Shown here in pieces: positions 1 to 7,278 of a stretch of DNA of 11,156 nucleotides. The notes beneath the pieces were generated by a model, which had not been told where the DNA came from, made no database searches, and saw nothing but the letters and a program-made list of their open reading frames with translations. The stretch is from an uncultured Fastidiosipila sp. (GTDB taxonomy: Bacteria > Bacillota > Clostridia > Saccharofermentanales > Fastidiosipilaceae): contig CALLQJ010000038.1 of NCBI GenBank assembly GCA_938014865.1, positions 1-11,156 of the forward strand, given 5' to 3'. The number at the start of each line of letters is the position of its first letter. Position 1 is the stretch's first letter. The position numbers and the translations under genes were made by a program.

Positions 1-1005
1 AGTTACAAAATCTTTTTGACAAAAAAGACGTATCAACTCATCTGCTTTTGTTTCTGAAAAGGGTTCTAGAGAAAGATTTTTCCCTAATGCTTCTTTGCTG
101 TCAAAAATATTTTTCTGAGGAAAGAAAAATCGATATTCTAAAGCATGTAAAGCTCTTTCATGAGATAAAAATGAGTTCCATAAATCTTTTTCTACGCTGC
201 CAATACCGATATTAACTAAGAGAGCGGCAGACGACACTTTAGAAATGATTTTTTCTGTTGCTTTATGTAGATCTTTTAAAAAGTCATCCTTGCTAAATGC
301 ATTTTGAGCAATAATTATCTTAAAATTATTAAATCCTTTTTGAATGTATTTATAATTAAAAAAATTGAACTGCTGGTGAATAATGTCTTTTAATTTATAG
401 AGCATCATTTCATATTGTGTTATTCCGTATTCGTCCTTAAGCTCTTTAGCATTTTCAATTTTACAGATAACAACACAGAAGTATTTATAATTTAAATCAA
501 GATCTAAAAAATCAATATATTCGGATAAGTGATAAATTGCTTCTTTCCTTGTGTAATGAAACAGGTCATTATAAAACTTGTCAATCATTGCCGGTCGACT
601 TTGTTCCAATAATTTTAAACTGAGCTTTTCTTTATCAATTTCATCGCATGCGTTTTTTATTTTTTCTGAAAGATAAGCATAATCTATTGGTTTTTCAATA
701 TAATCAAATACACCTAAACGTATAGCTCTTTTAGCATATTCAAAGCGATCATAAGCTGAGATTAAAATTATTTTTACAAATTTATTTATTTTAATAGCTT
801 GTTTACTCATTGAAATACCGTCTATCCCCGGCATCTCAATGTCTGAGATTATGAGATCGCAGGGTGTTTTTTTCATTGTTTCTAAGGCTGAAAATCCATC
901 TGTTTCAACTTGAGCAATTTCTGTACCTAAATCAGCCCAATTAATATTTTTTTTGATTCCTTCTAAAGCAATGGAATTATCATCAACCAGTAAAACTTTT
1001 TTCAT
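1..1005 (-). CDS. YesN-type response regulator, 3' end beyond window
   Basis: This is the regulator of a two-component system; 335 codons are visible and the frame is open to the left edge. The N-terminus is a complete receiver domain (about residues 1-120). It has the acidic pair D8-D9, the phospho-acceptor D55 in the context ISDIEMPG, S83 in LISAYD, and the K105-P106 switch in DYIEKPID. Residues 120-335 form a long, poorly conserved linker of the kind found in YesN-family regulators, so an AraC-type DNA-binding domain is expected beyond the edge but is not seen. The start at 1005 gives MKKVLLVDDN, the usual receiver beginning. It lies inside the 3' end of the kinase gene (23-base overlap), which points to translational coupling and a matched pair. 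Its likely target is the divergent transporter operon starting at 2992. The receiver call is secure; the target is inferred from position. Confidence 0.9.
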   Translation of the reverse strand, partial: MKKVLLVDDNSIALEGIKKNINWADLGTEIAQVETDGFSALETMKKTPCDLIISDIEMPGIDGISMSKQAIKINKFVKIILISAYDRFEYAKRAIRLGVFDYIEKPIDYAYLSEKIKNACDEIDKEKLSLKLLEQSRPAMIDKFYNDLFHYTRKEAIYHLSEYIDFLDLDLNYKYFCVVICKIENAKELKDEYGITQYEMMLYKLKDIIHQQFNFFNYKYIQKGFNNFKIIIAQNAFSKDDFLKDLHKATEKIISKVSSAALLVNIGIGSVEKDLWNSFLSHERALHALEYRFFFPQKNIFDSKEALGKNLSLEPFSETKADELIRLFCQKDFVT

Positions 1006-2815
1006 TGTTTAGTCCCTCGATCATTTGATCAAACTCAATACGTACTTTAGTGCCGATATTTTTCTTGCTCGTTATCTTCAATTCACCATTCCCGTATAAT
1101 TCGCTTGAAATTCTTCCGTTAACGTTGCTTATTCCAAAGTTTTTGTTATACGATATATCGCCGTTGGTAATTTGTTCCAGAACTTCATTTAAAGTTCCTT
1201 GATCCATGCCGATACCATCATCCTCAATTATGATGATCACCGTATCATCACCATATTCTGCAGATATATTTATATTTATCGAACGATTACCTGAGGACAT
1301 ACCATGTTTGATGCTATTTTCAATAAAAGGCTGAAGTGTAAAGCGACAAATAAGAAAATTTTCAATTCCGTCATCTAAATTAATATTCCAATTAATTCGG
1401 TTGTTATGACACAGATTTTCCATTTTTAGATATAAATCAATTATTTCAATTTCATCTTCGATGGTGATAAGCACGTCTGATTTTCTTAAGCTTAAGCGAT
1501 AGAAGCGAGTTAAGTCGCTTATCATTTGATTTGCAACATCTATTTTACCTAATGACTGACATGTTTTTATGGATTCGAGAATATTATAGAGAAAATGGGG
1601 GTTAATTTGAGACTGCAATAATTGGTATTTTAACCTTTCTTCTGTTAAAGAAAGATCTAAAACAGACTGTATGTTTTTCTGTATTTCTCTGTTCATTGCT
1701 TCAAAAGCAACCCATAAATTATCTATTTCGTCGTAAAACTCCGGATCTTTTTCTGTTAAATCCAGCTTAGGTATAGTGTCTTCATAGTCGTCATTTAAAC
1801 TATACTTGTTCATGGCATCTGACAAAAGAAGTATTTTGCTTGTTAATTTTCTTGTGATTAAAAATATGATGATCAGCGTCATAGTCAATGTAATAACTAG
1901 CGCAATGATTATACTGCGAAGCAAAACTGCAGTTCCGCTAAGAATATAGTTTTTGGGTATTGTGATCATTAAGGATAGTCCATTATTAAGTTCAAGGGGA
2001 TATACCAGACTGTTATTATTTTCGAAAATTTTTCCGTAATTATTTCGGATTTTATCAAATGTTTCATCAGTAATTTTTTTGTTGAGTTGTTCTGCAGATG
2101 ATGAAGCAATTATCTCAGATTTGTTCGTAATCAGATATGAATCTATTGGATTATCCAGAAAAGATGTTTTTAACAAATCGGAAAACACAGAAGCGTCAAT
2201 AACAATAAAAAATGCGTAGTCTATCTTTCCGCTCTGCTGATTATGCATCGATCTGGAACAGATTATTGCATTTTCGATAATCCGTTTTTGATCTACTATT
2301 CTGGGAAGTTGTATGTCTTGCTTGAAAAACCACTTGGAAGAAGCACCTAAATTTTTTAAATCATTTTTATCTATATCAAAATCGTTTAATTTATCTAAAT
2401 TAAAAAAGTATACATCTTCATCACTGCCAAATATATCTTTATCTAAAAGAACAAAAATATGACTAAAATCAAATGTATCGCTATACAGAGAGATATCGCT
2501 TCTTAATGAAGTGAAAAAATTGAGTTGTAAAAATAAATCTTTATCTGCAATGCCGTTTAATGCATACAAGTCATGCTGAAGAGCATCAGAAACATTCTCA
2601 GCTTGGAGCATGGTATTTGATATTTGGATTTCCAGTTGAGTTCCTGCCAATTTTACTGAATCGATAATCTTTTCACTGGCAATTTTATAAGACACTTTGT
2701 AGCTTATACCGGCGATTAAAGAAACCGGAATTAAGGTGCACAACAAAAATGCTAATAGAAGCTTACCTCTATAGCTTGAACTAATTCTATAAAATTTTTT
2801 AAAAATATTTTTCAT
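983..2815 (-). CDS. YesM-type membrane sensor histidine kinase
   Basis: This 610-residue kinase senses an extracellular signal and phosphorylates the adjacent regulator. A first membrane segment lies at about residues 18-37. An extracellular sensor region, probably Cache-like, spans about 40-293. A second membrane segment lies at about 295-320, followed by a HAMP-like linker to about 380. The His_kinase (LytS/YesM) domain has H407 in QINPHFLYN. The HATPase domain shows the N-box (LQPFIENSIKHGM, N500), the G1 motif DDGIGMD (532-538) and the G2 motif NFGISNVNGRI (559-569). Length and layout are typical of carbohydrate-responsive YesM kinases in Bacillota. The chosen start gives a short basic N-terminus before the first helix, but there is no good Shine-Dalgarno sequence in front of it. 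A strong-looking promoter lies just upstream. The ligand cannot be read from the sequence; the neighbouring sugar transporter suggests an oligosaccharide, either free or presented by a binding protein. Confidence 0.95.
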   Translation of the reverse strand: MKNIFKKFYRISSSYRGKLLLAFLLCTLIPVSLIAGISYKVSYKIASEKIIDSVKLAGTQLEIQISNTMLQAENVSDALQHDLYALNGIADKDLFLQLNFFTSLRSDISLYSDTFDFSHIFVLLDKDIFGSDEDVYFFNLDKLNDFDIDKNDLKNLGASSKWFFKQDIQLPRIVDQKRIIENAIICSRSMHNQQSGKIDYAFFIVIDASVFSDLLKTSFLDNPIDSYLITNKSEIIASSSAEQLNKKITDETFDKIRNNYGKIFENNNSLVYPLELNNGLSLMITIPKNYILSGTAVLLRSIIIALVITLTMTLIIIFLITRKLTSKILLLSDAMNKYSLNDDYEDTIPKLDLTEKDPEFYDEIDNLWVAFEAMNREIQKNIQSVLDLSLTEERLKYQLLQSQINPHFLYNILESIKTCQSLGKIDVANQMISDLTRFYRLSLRKSDVLITIEDEIEIIDLYLKMENLCHNNRINWNINLDDGIENFLICRFTLQPFIENSIKHGMSSGNRSININISAEYGDDTVIIIIEDDGIGMDQGTLNEVLEQITNGDISYNKNFGISNVNGRISSELYGNGELKITSKKNIGTKVRIEFDQMIEGLNNEKSFTG

Positions 2816-2848
2816 ATGAATAATTATTATATATAAGTCACAATTCGG

Positions 2849-2877
2849 AGTATAAATGATGGTGATTATTTATTCAA
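2849..2877 (-). promoter_or_regulatory. Sigma-A promoter for the kinase-regulator operon
   Basis: On the minus strand a TTGAAT -35 box (2877-2872) is separated by exactly 17 bases from a TATACT -10 box (2854-2849). Transcription would start near 2842, giving a leader of about 27 bases before the kinase start at 2815. The match is good enough for constitutive expression, which suits a sensor operon. It is a sequence match only. Confidence 0.65.
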
Positions 2878-2880
2878 TAT

Positions 2881-2945
2881 GAACATATAAAATTATAAAT
2901 GAATCTTAAGAAATTATATTTTTCCTTTGAACATCTCTTGATAAT
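2881..2945 (+). promoter_or_regulatory. Possible activator-dependent promoter of the transporter operon
   Basis: Upstream of the first binding-protein gene the best -10 candidate is GATAAT at 2940-2945, and no acceptable -35 lies 16-18 bases before it. The hexamer GAACAT occurs at 2881-2886 and again at 2929-2934, the second copy sitting near the expected -35 position. A good -10 with a missing -35 would suit activation by the adjacent response regulator. The repeat is short and the region very AT-rich, so this is only a tentative call. Confidence 0.3.
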
Positions 2946-2991
2946 CTTTAGTTGACTTCAAAACTATCTTGTAAGGAGTAAGGAGGAATTT

Positions 2992-4284
2992 ATGAAAAAG
3001 ATCATTAATGTCATTTTAAGCTTTGCACTTGTACTGACAACTTTAGCAGGATGTGGCGGTAATAATGATGCAAAGGGAAATGCAAACAAAGAAAAGGAGC
3101 CGAATCAAGAGTCTGAACAGCAGGACGATACAGAAACAAAAGATGAATTAACATTATATACAATTATGTCGACTGATCCGGATTTTGAAGATTGGCTAAA
3201 AAATGTTGAAGAAGCAACCGGACTGAAAATCAATTATATTGCGGCCCCCACGGATTCAGATACAAGACAGCAAAAGATTACGACAATTTTATCAACGGGA
3301 GATTCCAGTGTTGATGTTTTTGAAGTCAATGATGAAATGTGTGCATCTTTTAAAAATACGGGCTGGCTGGAAGGCCTGAATGATACTGTGATGACAGAGG
3401 ATATCAGAGATGAATTCCCCGTAGGGTATGTCGCAGATATGATAACGGACGATAACGGGCAGATTATTGGAGTTCCCGGATATTCAGGGTATCTTGCTTT
3501 TTGGGTTAACCAGGAAATCATGGACGAAGTCGGAGTGGATTCTATTACTAATAAAGAAGAATTTTTAGAGTATATGGAGAAAGCGTCCGGAAACGGAAGA
3601 TTCGGTTATGGCGGTTCATGGGAAAAAACGTATGTTTTTAATGAATTAGCTCAATTTGTAAATATGTTCGGCGGAGATTATTTAGACTGGACAAATCCTA
3701 AAAACAAAGAAGCTATGGAATTTTTACATATGCTGGTTGATGAAGGCTACACTCCAATTGACCAAATTGCTGATAAGTATGAACAGATGAATCCAAAATT
3801 TAATGATGGCAAATACGGATGTCTCTTTATGTGGGGCCTGGGAACAGATTATTCAGACGCAGGTATGCTTGGCGAGGATAAGATCCACATGGCGATGGTT
3901 CCTCAATTTTCAGACCAAAAATATATTTTTACAGATTCCTGGAGCTATGTCTTAAACGCTGCTTCTGAAAATAAAGATGCTGCAGTTAAATTTTTGGAAT
4001 ATATGGCAAGTAAAGAGGGTATGGAGGCGAATTACAAGGCCTTCGATCATTATCCTGCCAGGAAAGATGTTGCAGAAGTAGTAGTTCCGGACACAGATCC
4101 TGCTAAAGAAATGTATTCACGTTATGCCAATGAGTGTGTAGTTAAAGGACGTCCTATGTTGCCGCAGACCATGGAATTTATTACAGCAATGGGGACCGCT
4201 TTCCAGTCCTATATAAAGGACGAGATTACAATCGATGAATTTGTAGATAAGGCACAGGAGTATACAGAAACATATAGTAAGTAA
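2992..4284 (+). CDS. Carbohydrate ABC transporter solute-binding lipoprotein (SBP1)
   Basis: This 430-residue extracellular lipoprotein is the capture subunit of a sugar ABC transporter (bacterial extracellular solute-binding protein family 1, CUT1 type). The signal peptide ends in a lipobox, TLAGC, with C21 as the lipidated residue. A flexible Asn/Glu/Lys-rich tether follows to about residue 48, then the periplasmic-binding fold. Recognisable blocks include GDSSVDVFEVNDE, GGSWEKTYVFNE, FGGDYLDW and the late PARKDV motif. An excellent AAGGAGG (2980-2986) lies 5 bases before the ATG and fixes the start. It is the first gene of the plus-strand operon and is followed by a stem-loop before the permeases, consistent with the usual excess of binding protein over permease. 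It is paralogous to the protein at 7279-8577. Ligand specificity is not readable; an oligosaccharide is inferred from the transporter class and the downstream hydrolase. Confidence 0.93.
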   Translation: MKKIINVILSFALVLTTLAGCGGNNDAKGNANKEKEPNQESEQQDDTETKDELTLYTIMSTDPDFEDWLKNVEEATGLKINYIAAPTDSDTRQQKITTILSTGDSSVDVFEVNDEMCASFKNTGWLEGLNDTVMTEDIRDEFPVGYVADMITDDNGQIIGVPGYSGYLAFWVNQEIMDEVGVDSITNKEEFLEYMEKASGNGRFGYGGSWEKTYVFNELAQFVNMFGGDYLDWTNPKNKEAMEFLHMLVDEGYTPIDQIADKYEQMNPKFNDGKYGCLFMWGLGTDYSDAGMLGEDKIHMAMVPQFSDQKYIFTDSWSYVLNAASENKDAAVKFLEYMASKEGMEANYKAFDHYPARKDVAEVVVPDTDPAKEMYSRYANECVVKGRPMLPQTMEFITAMGTAFQSYIKDEITIDEFVDKAQEYTETYSK

Positions 4285-4299
4285 ACATGGATATTATGT

Positions 4300-4330
4300 T
4301 GCAGCGGTGGTTATTTCAACTACCGCTGTA
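4300..4330 (+). promoter_or_regulatory. Intercistronic stem-loop after SBP1
   Basis: Bases 4300-4312 (TGCAGCGGTGGTT) pair with 4318-4330 (AACTACCGCTGTA) as a 13-bp stem containing two G-U pairs and a 5-base loop. No run of T follows, so it is not a classic terminator. In binding-protein operons such hairpins commonly stabilise the upstream message or cause partial termination, so that the binding protein is made in excess over the permeases. That role is inferred here. Confidence 0.7.
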
Positions 4331-4353
4331 ATTATTCGTAATGGGAGATAATA

Positions 4354-5229
4354 ATGAAAGAGAAAGATTTAAAGCGATTTATTCCATGGATTTTGATCCT
4401 TCCGGTCCTATTATTACGCAGTTTTACGACAATTTATCCGATATTTAAAACAATTTATAATAGTTTCTTTGATATAAGAGTTTTGAGCGGGGTCGATGAA
4501 TTTACCGGATTCGGAAATTATATAAATATATTTAAAGATGATAAGACCTTAGCTACTTTTGAGTTTACGGGAATATTTGTCGTTGTATCTATGTTCTTTC
4601 ATATTATATTAGGGGTGATTTTAGGCCTCATATTAAATATGGAATTTAAGGGCCGGAGATTTTTGAGAACTATCGTATTAATACCCTGGGCTATGCCAGC
4701 AGTCGTAACCGGCATGGCTGCTAAATGGGCTTTTAATAATGATTATGGCTTAGTCAATGACTTTATAAGGTGGTTTAATCCTGATTTTCAGTTGAGTTGG
4801 TTAATACATAAAAACACAGCACGAATAGCGGTTATTATAATGGATCTTTGGAAAGATTTACCGTTTTTTGCAATTCTAATACTATCCGGATTACAGTTCA
4901 TCTCCAATGAAATTTATGAAGCAGCAAGAGTCGATGGTGCGTCCGGACTCAAGTCGTTCTTTCATATAACACTACCTTTGATGCTGAAAAACATCCTGAT
5001 GCTTTGTATACCCTTTACTCTCTGGCGCTTAACAACTTTCGATTTGGTTTATTCCATGACTTCAGGCGGTCCGGGAGAGGATACTTCGTTAATTGCCTAC
5101 AGAATATCAATGGAAGCCTTTACAAATCTCAACATTGGCTTTGCTGCAGCTCTGGCAGTTTTCTTATTTATAATTATGGCTGTTTTCTCGGCAGTCAATC
5201 TAAAACTGATGAATAAATTAGAAGATTAG
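4354..5229 (+). CDS. CUT1 sugar ABC transporter permease, MalF/UgpA-like
   Basis: This 291-residue integral membrane protein forms one half of the transport channel. It has about six hydrophobic segments, beginning at residues 9-30 and then near 70-94, 105-125, 157-180, 213-235 and 262-285. The cytoplasmic EAA loop that docks on the ATPase is clear at about 189-210 (EAARVDGASGLKSFF, then ITLPLM). Length and motif match the first permease of carbohydrate uptake (CUT1) systems; the long periplasmic insert of E. coli MalF is absent, as usual in Gram-positives. A GGGAG at 4343-4347 precedes the ATG. The next permease starts 8 bases after its stop, so the two are co-transcribed. No ATPase gene lies in the locus, so a shared MsmX/MsiK-type ATPase is expected. 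Confidence 0.95.
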   Translation: MKEKDLKRFIPWILILPVLLLRSFTTIYPIFKTIYNSFFDIRVLSGVDEFTGFGNYINIFKDDKTLATFEFTGIFVVVSMFFHIILGVILGLILNMEFKGRRFLRTIVLIPWAMPAVVTGMAAKWAFNNDYGLVNDFIRWFNPDFQLSWLIHKNTARIAVIIMDLWKDLPFFAILILSGLQFISNEIYEAARVDGASGLKSFFHITLPLMLKNILMLCIPFTLWRLTTFDLVYSMTSGGPGEDTSLIAYRISMEAFTNLNIGFAAALAVFLFIIMAVFSAVNLKLMNKLED

Positions 5230-5237
5230 GAGTAAAT

Positions 5238-6092
5238 ATGAAACATGGAATTAAAAACAATGTATACAACTATTTCATAAAAATTGGCAGATGGGTTCTT
5301 TGCGCAATTGTATCCTTTATTATTTTATTTCCTGTATATTGGATTTTTATATCATCAATAACACCTCCCGGAGACTTGTTTAAAACGCCGATTGATTATT
5401 TCCCTAATAACCCTACATTAGATAGTTATATTTTCCTTGTTGAAAATGTTGGTCTCTTATCTAAAATTTGGAGCACGGTCGTTATTGTAGGTTTGACAAT
5501 TATAATTAGTACATTAATTTGTGTCATGGGAGCATATGGCTTCGCAAGATTCAAATCCAAGGGTATCAACGCTGCATTTGCATTTATTATTGCGACAATG
5601 TTAATACCGGAGGTGGTTACGGCCAGACCGCTTTATGAATTTATGCAGAAAGTAAAATTATTTGATACGTATCCAGGTCTGATCATTTTATACATTAGTG
5701 CAATTACGCCTTTCACTATTTTAGTGCTTAGAAATTTTGTTACGGATATACCATTGTCTTTGGAGGAAGCCGGGGCTATTGATGGTGCAAGTTTTACTCA
5801 GCGCCTCTTCCTCATCGTACTGCCGCTGATGAGACCGGCAATTGCTACTGTATGCATTATAAATTTCATTACCTGTTTGAATAATTTTTTCACACCTCTT
5901 TATTATGCGAATAATATACAGGTGCTCAGCGTTTCCATTGTCCAGCTTCCGCTTCGGAATAATATGTACGGTATGCCATGGGATTTAGTCAGTGCTATGG
6001 GGTGGATCATTCTATTCCCAATCATAATTTTTGTGGCGATTTTTGAGCAGCAAATTATGGACGGTATTATGGCAGGCGGTATAAAAGCGTAA
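5238..6092 (+). CDS. CUT1 sugar ABC transporter permease, MalG/UgpE-like
   Basis: This is the second, 284-residue permease subunit. It has about six membrane segments: near 17-38, 78-102, 112-126, 145-164, 198-216 and 252-270. The EAA loop is at about 176-200, containing LEEAGAIDGASF and then VLPLMRP. The pattern SSITPPGDLFKTPIDYFP after the first helix is typical of MalG-like proteins. Its Shine-Dalgarno AGGAG (5228-5232) overlaps the stop codon of the preceding permease, indicating tight translational coupling and one-to-one production. The hydrolase gene follows after 32 bases. The family assignment is firm; the substrate is not determined by the sequence. Confidence 0.95.
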   Translation: MKHGIKNNVYNYFIKIGRWVLCAIVSFIILFPVYWIFISSITPPGDLFKTPIDYFPNNPTLDSYIFLVENVGLLSKIWSTVVIVGLTIIISTLICVMGAYGFARFKSKGINAAFAFIIATMLIPEVVTARPLYEFMQKVKLFDTYPGLIILYISAITPFTILVLRNFVTDIPLSLEEAGAIDGASFTQRLFLIVLPLMRPAIATVCIINFITCLNNFFTPLYYANNIQVLSVSIVQLPLRNNMYGMPWDLVSAMGWIILFPIIIFVAIFEQQIMDGIMAGGIKA

Positions 6093-6124
6093 ATATTTTT
6101 AATCAAATAGAAAGAGGAAATAAA

Positions 6125-7222
6125 ATGTTCACACACAGTTTAAGTTCACTAACATTAATGAAGCATGGCAGAAGCAGATCTATTACCGGTGAGAACCCTA
6201 AAGGAGAAAAAGGGAGTGGCGGAAAGGCATCAAGCCATCTTGGTCCGTCGCGTAAGGGTTCGCCATGTATACAAGGCCTTGAACCGGGAAGTACTGTAAC
6301 ATTGGCAGATATTAATGGCCCCGGTGTTATCCAGCATATTTGGATGACAGTAACAGACAGAACCGAGCATGATTATTATGTGCTTAGAGATTTAGTATTA
6401 AGAATGTATTGGGACGGAGAAAAAAATCCTTCAGTAGAAGTACCTCTCGGAGACTTCTTCTGCCTGGGCTTCGGCAGAAGTTACGAAGTCAATTCTATAC
6501 CTATTGCTGTAAATCCAACACGTGCTATGAATTGTTATTTTCAGATGCCATTTAAAGAAAATGCCAAAATTACAATAGAAAATCAACATGAAGTTACTGT
6601 CCCCGCATTTTTCTTCCAAATTGATTATTGCTTAACAGATGACATGCCTGAAGAAGTTTTGTATTTTCATGCCCAATGGAGGAGAGAACGAGAAACAACG
6701 AAGACAATAGACTACACAGTTTTAGATAATGTAAAAGGCAAAGGACACTACGTCGGAACATTTTTAGCCTTAACGACACTTGAACGCTATTGGTGGGGAG
6801 AAGGGGAAAGGAAGTTTTACTTGGAGGGGGATACTGATTTTCCTACGATATGTGGAACCGGAACTGAAGATTATTTTGGCGGAGCATGGAGTTTCGGTTA
6901 TGAAGAAGATGGCGAGGTGAAAGAAAAAACTTTTTGTACTCCATTTATGGGGTATCCGTTTTATTCAAAAACAAATGATACTGTTTATTTTAAATATCAC
7001 AATAATGACACTTTGCCTCAACGCAGTTTCTATCGCTGGCACATATATGATCCGATTATTTTTCACGAAGATTTGAGAGTTACTTTACAGCAAATCGGTA
7101 CCTGTCACAAAGGTAATTTTGAAAGAGCAGATGATGTAGCATCAGTTGCATATTGGTACCAAACAGAGCCTCATAATCTCTTCCCGAAACTTCCTGAAAA
7201 AGAAATGCGTTGGCCTCGCTAA
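6125..7222 (+). CDS. DUF2961 / GH172-type glycoside hydrolase, cytoplasmic
   Basis: This 365-residue protein belongs to the DUF2961 family, now counted as glycoside hydrolase family 172. As I recall, characterised members are a bifidobacterial alpha-D-fructofuranosidase/difructose-dianhydride I enzyme and exo-D-arabinofuranosidases from D-arabinan-degrading Bacteroidota. Family hallmarks are HGRSRSITGENPKGEKG near the N-terminus, GPGVIQHIWMTV (65-76), the EVPLGDFFCLGFG block (105-117), RYWWGEGERKFY (221-232) and GTGTEDYFGGAW (244-255). E226 and E248 sit where I recall the catalytic glutamate pair, one residue further apart. There is no signal peptide, so it should act inside the cell on what the transporter brings in. 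AGAGGA at 6113-6118 supports the start. It is the last gene before a terminator. Family assignment is strong; the actual substrate is inference only. Confidence 0.9.
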   Translation: MFTHSLSSLTLMKHGRSRSITGENPKGEKGSGGKASSHLGPSRKGSPCIQGLEPGSTVTLADINGPGVIQHIWMTVTDRTEHDYYVLRDLVLRMYWDGEKNPSVEVPLGDFFCLGFGRSYEVNSIPIAVNPTRAMNCYFQMPFKENAKITIENQHEVTVPAFFFQIDYCLTDDMPEEVLYFHAQWRRERETTKTIDYTVLDNVKGKGHYVGTFLALTTLERYWWGEGERKFYLEGDTDFPTICGTGTEDYFGGAWSFGYEEDGEVKEKTFCTPFMGYPFYSKTNDTVYFKYHNNDTLPQRSFYRWHIYDPIIFHEDLRVTLQQIGTCHKGNFERADDVASVAYWYQTEPHNLFPKLPEKEMRWPR

Positions 7223-7230
7223 ATTAAAAA

Positions 7231-7266
7231 TGTCGGTGCAGTTTTGGCTGCATCGACACCTTTTTT
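7231..7266 (+). terminator. Rho-independent terminator after the GH172-type gene
   Basis: Bases 7231-7241 (TGTCGGTGCAG) pair with 7248-7258 (CTGCATCGACA) as an 11-bp stem with one G-U pair and a 6-base loop. CC and six T residues (7261-7266) follow. The U-tract runs directly into the TAGGAG Shine-Dalgarno of the second binding-protein gene. That gene therefore probably receives only read-through transcripts, since no promoter is evident in the 56-base gap. Confidence 0.85.
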
Positions 7267-7278
7267 AGGAGCTAAACA

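Noticed and set aside
3234..3521. 95-codon minus-strand frame inside SBP1
   Set aside because: It is antisense to a clear lipoprotein gene and has no domain or start signals.
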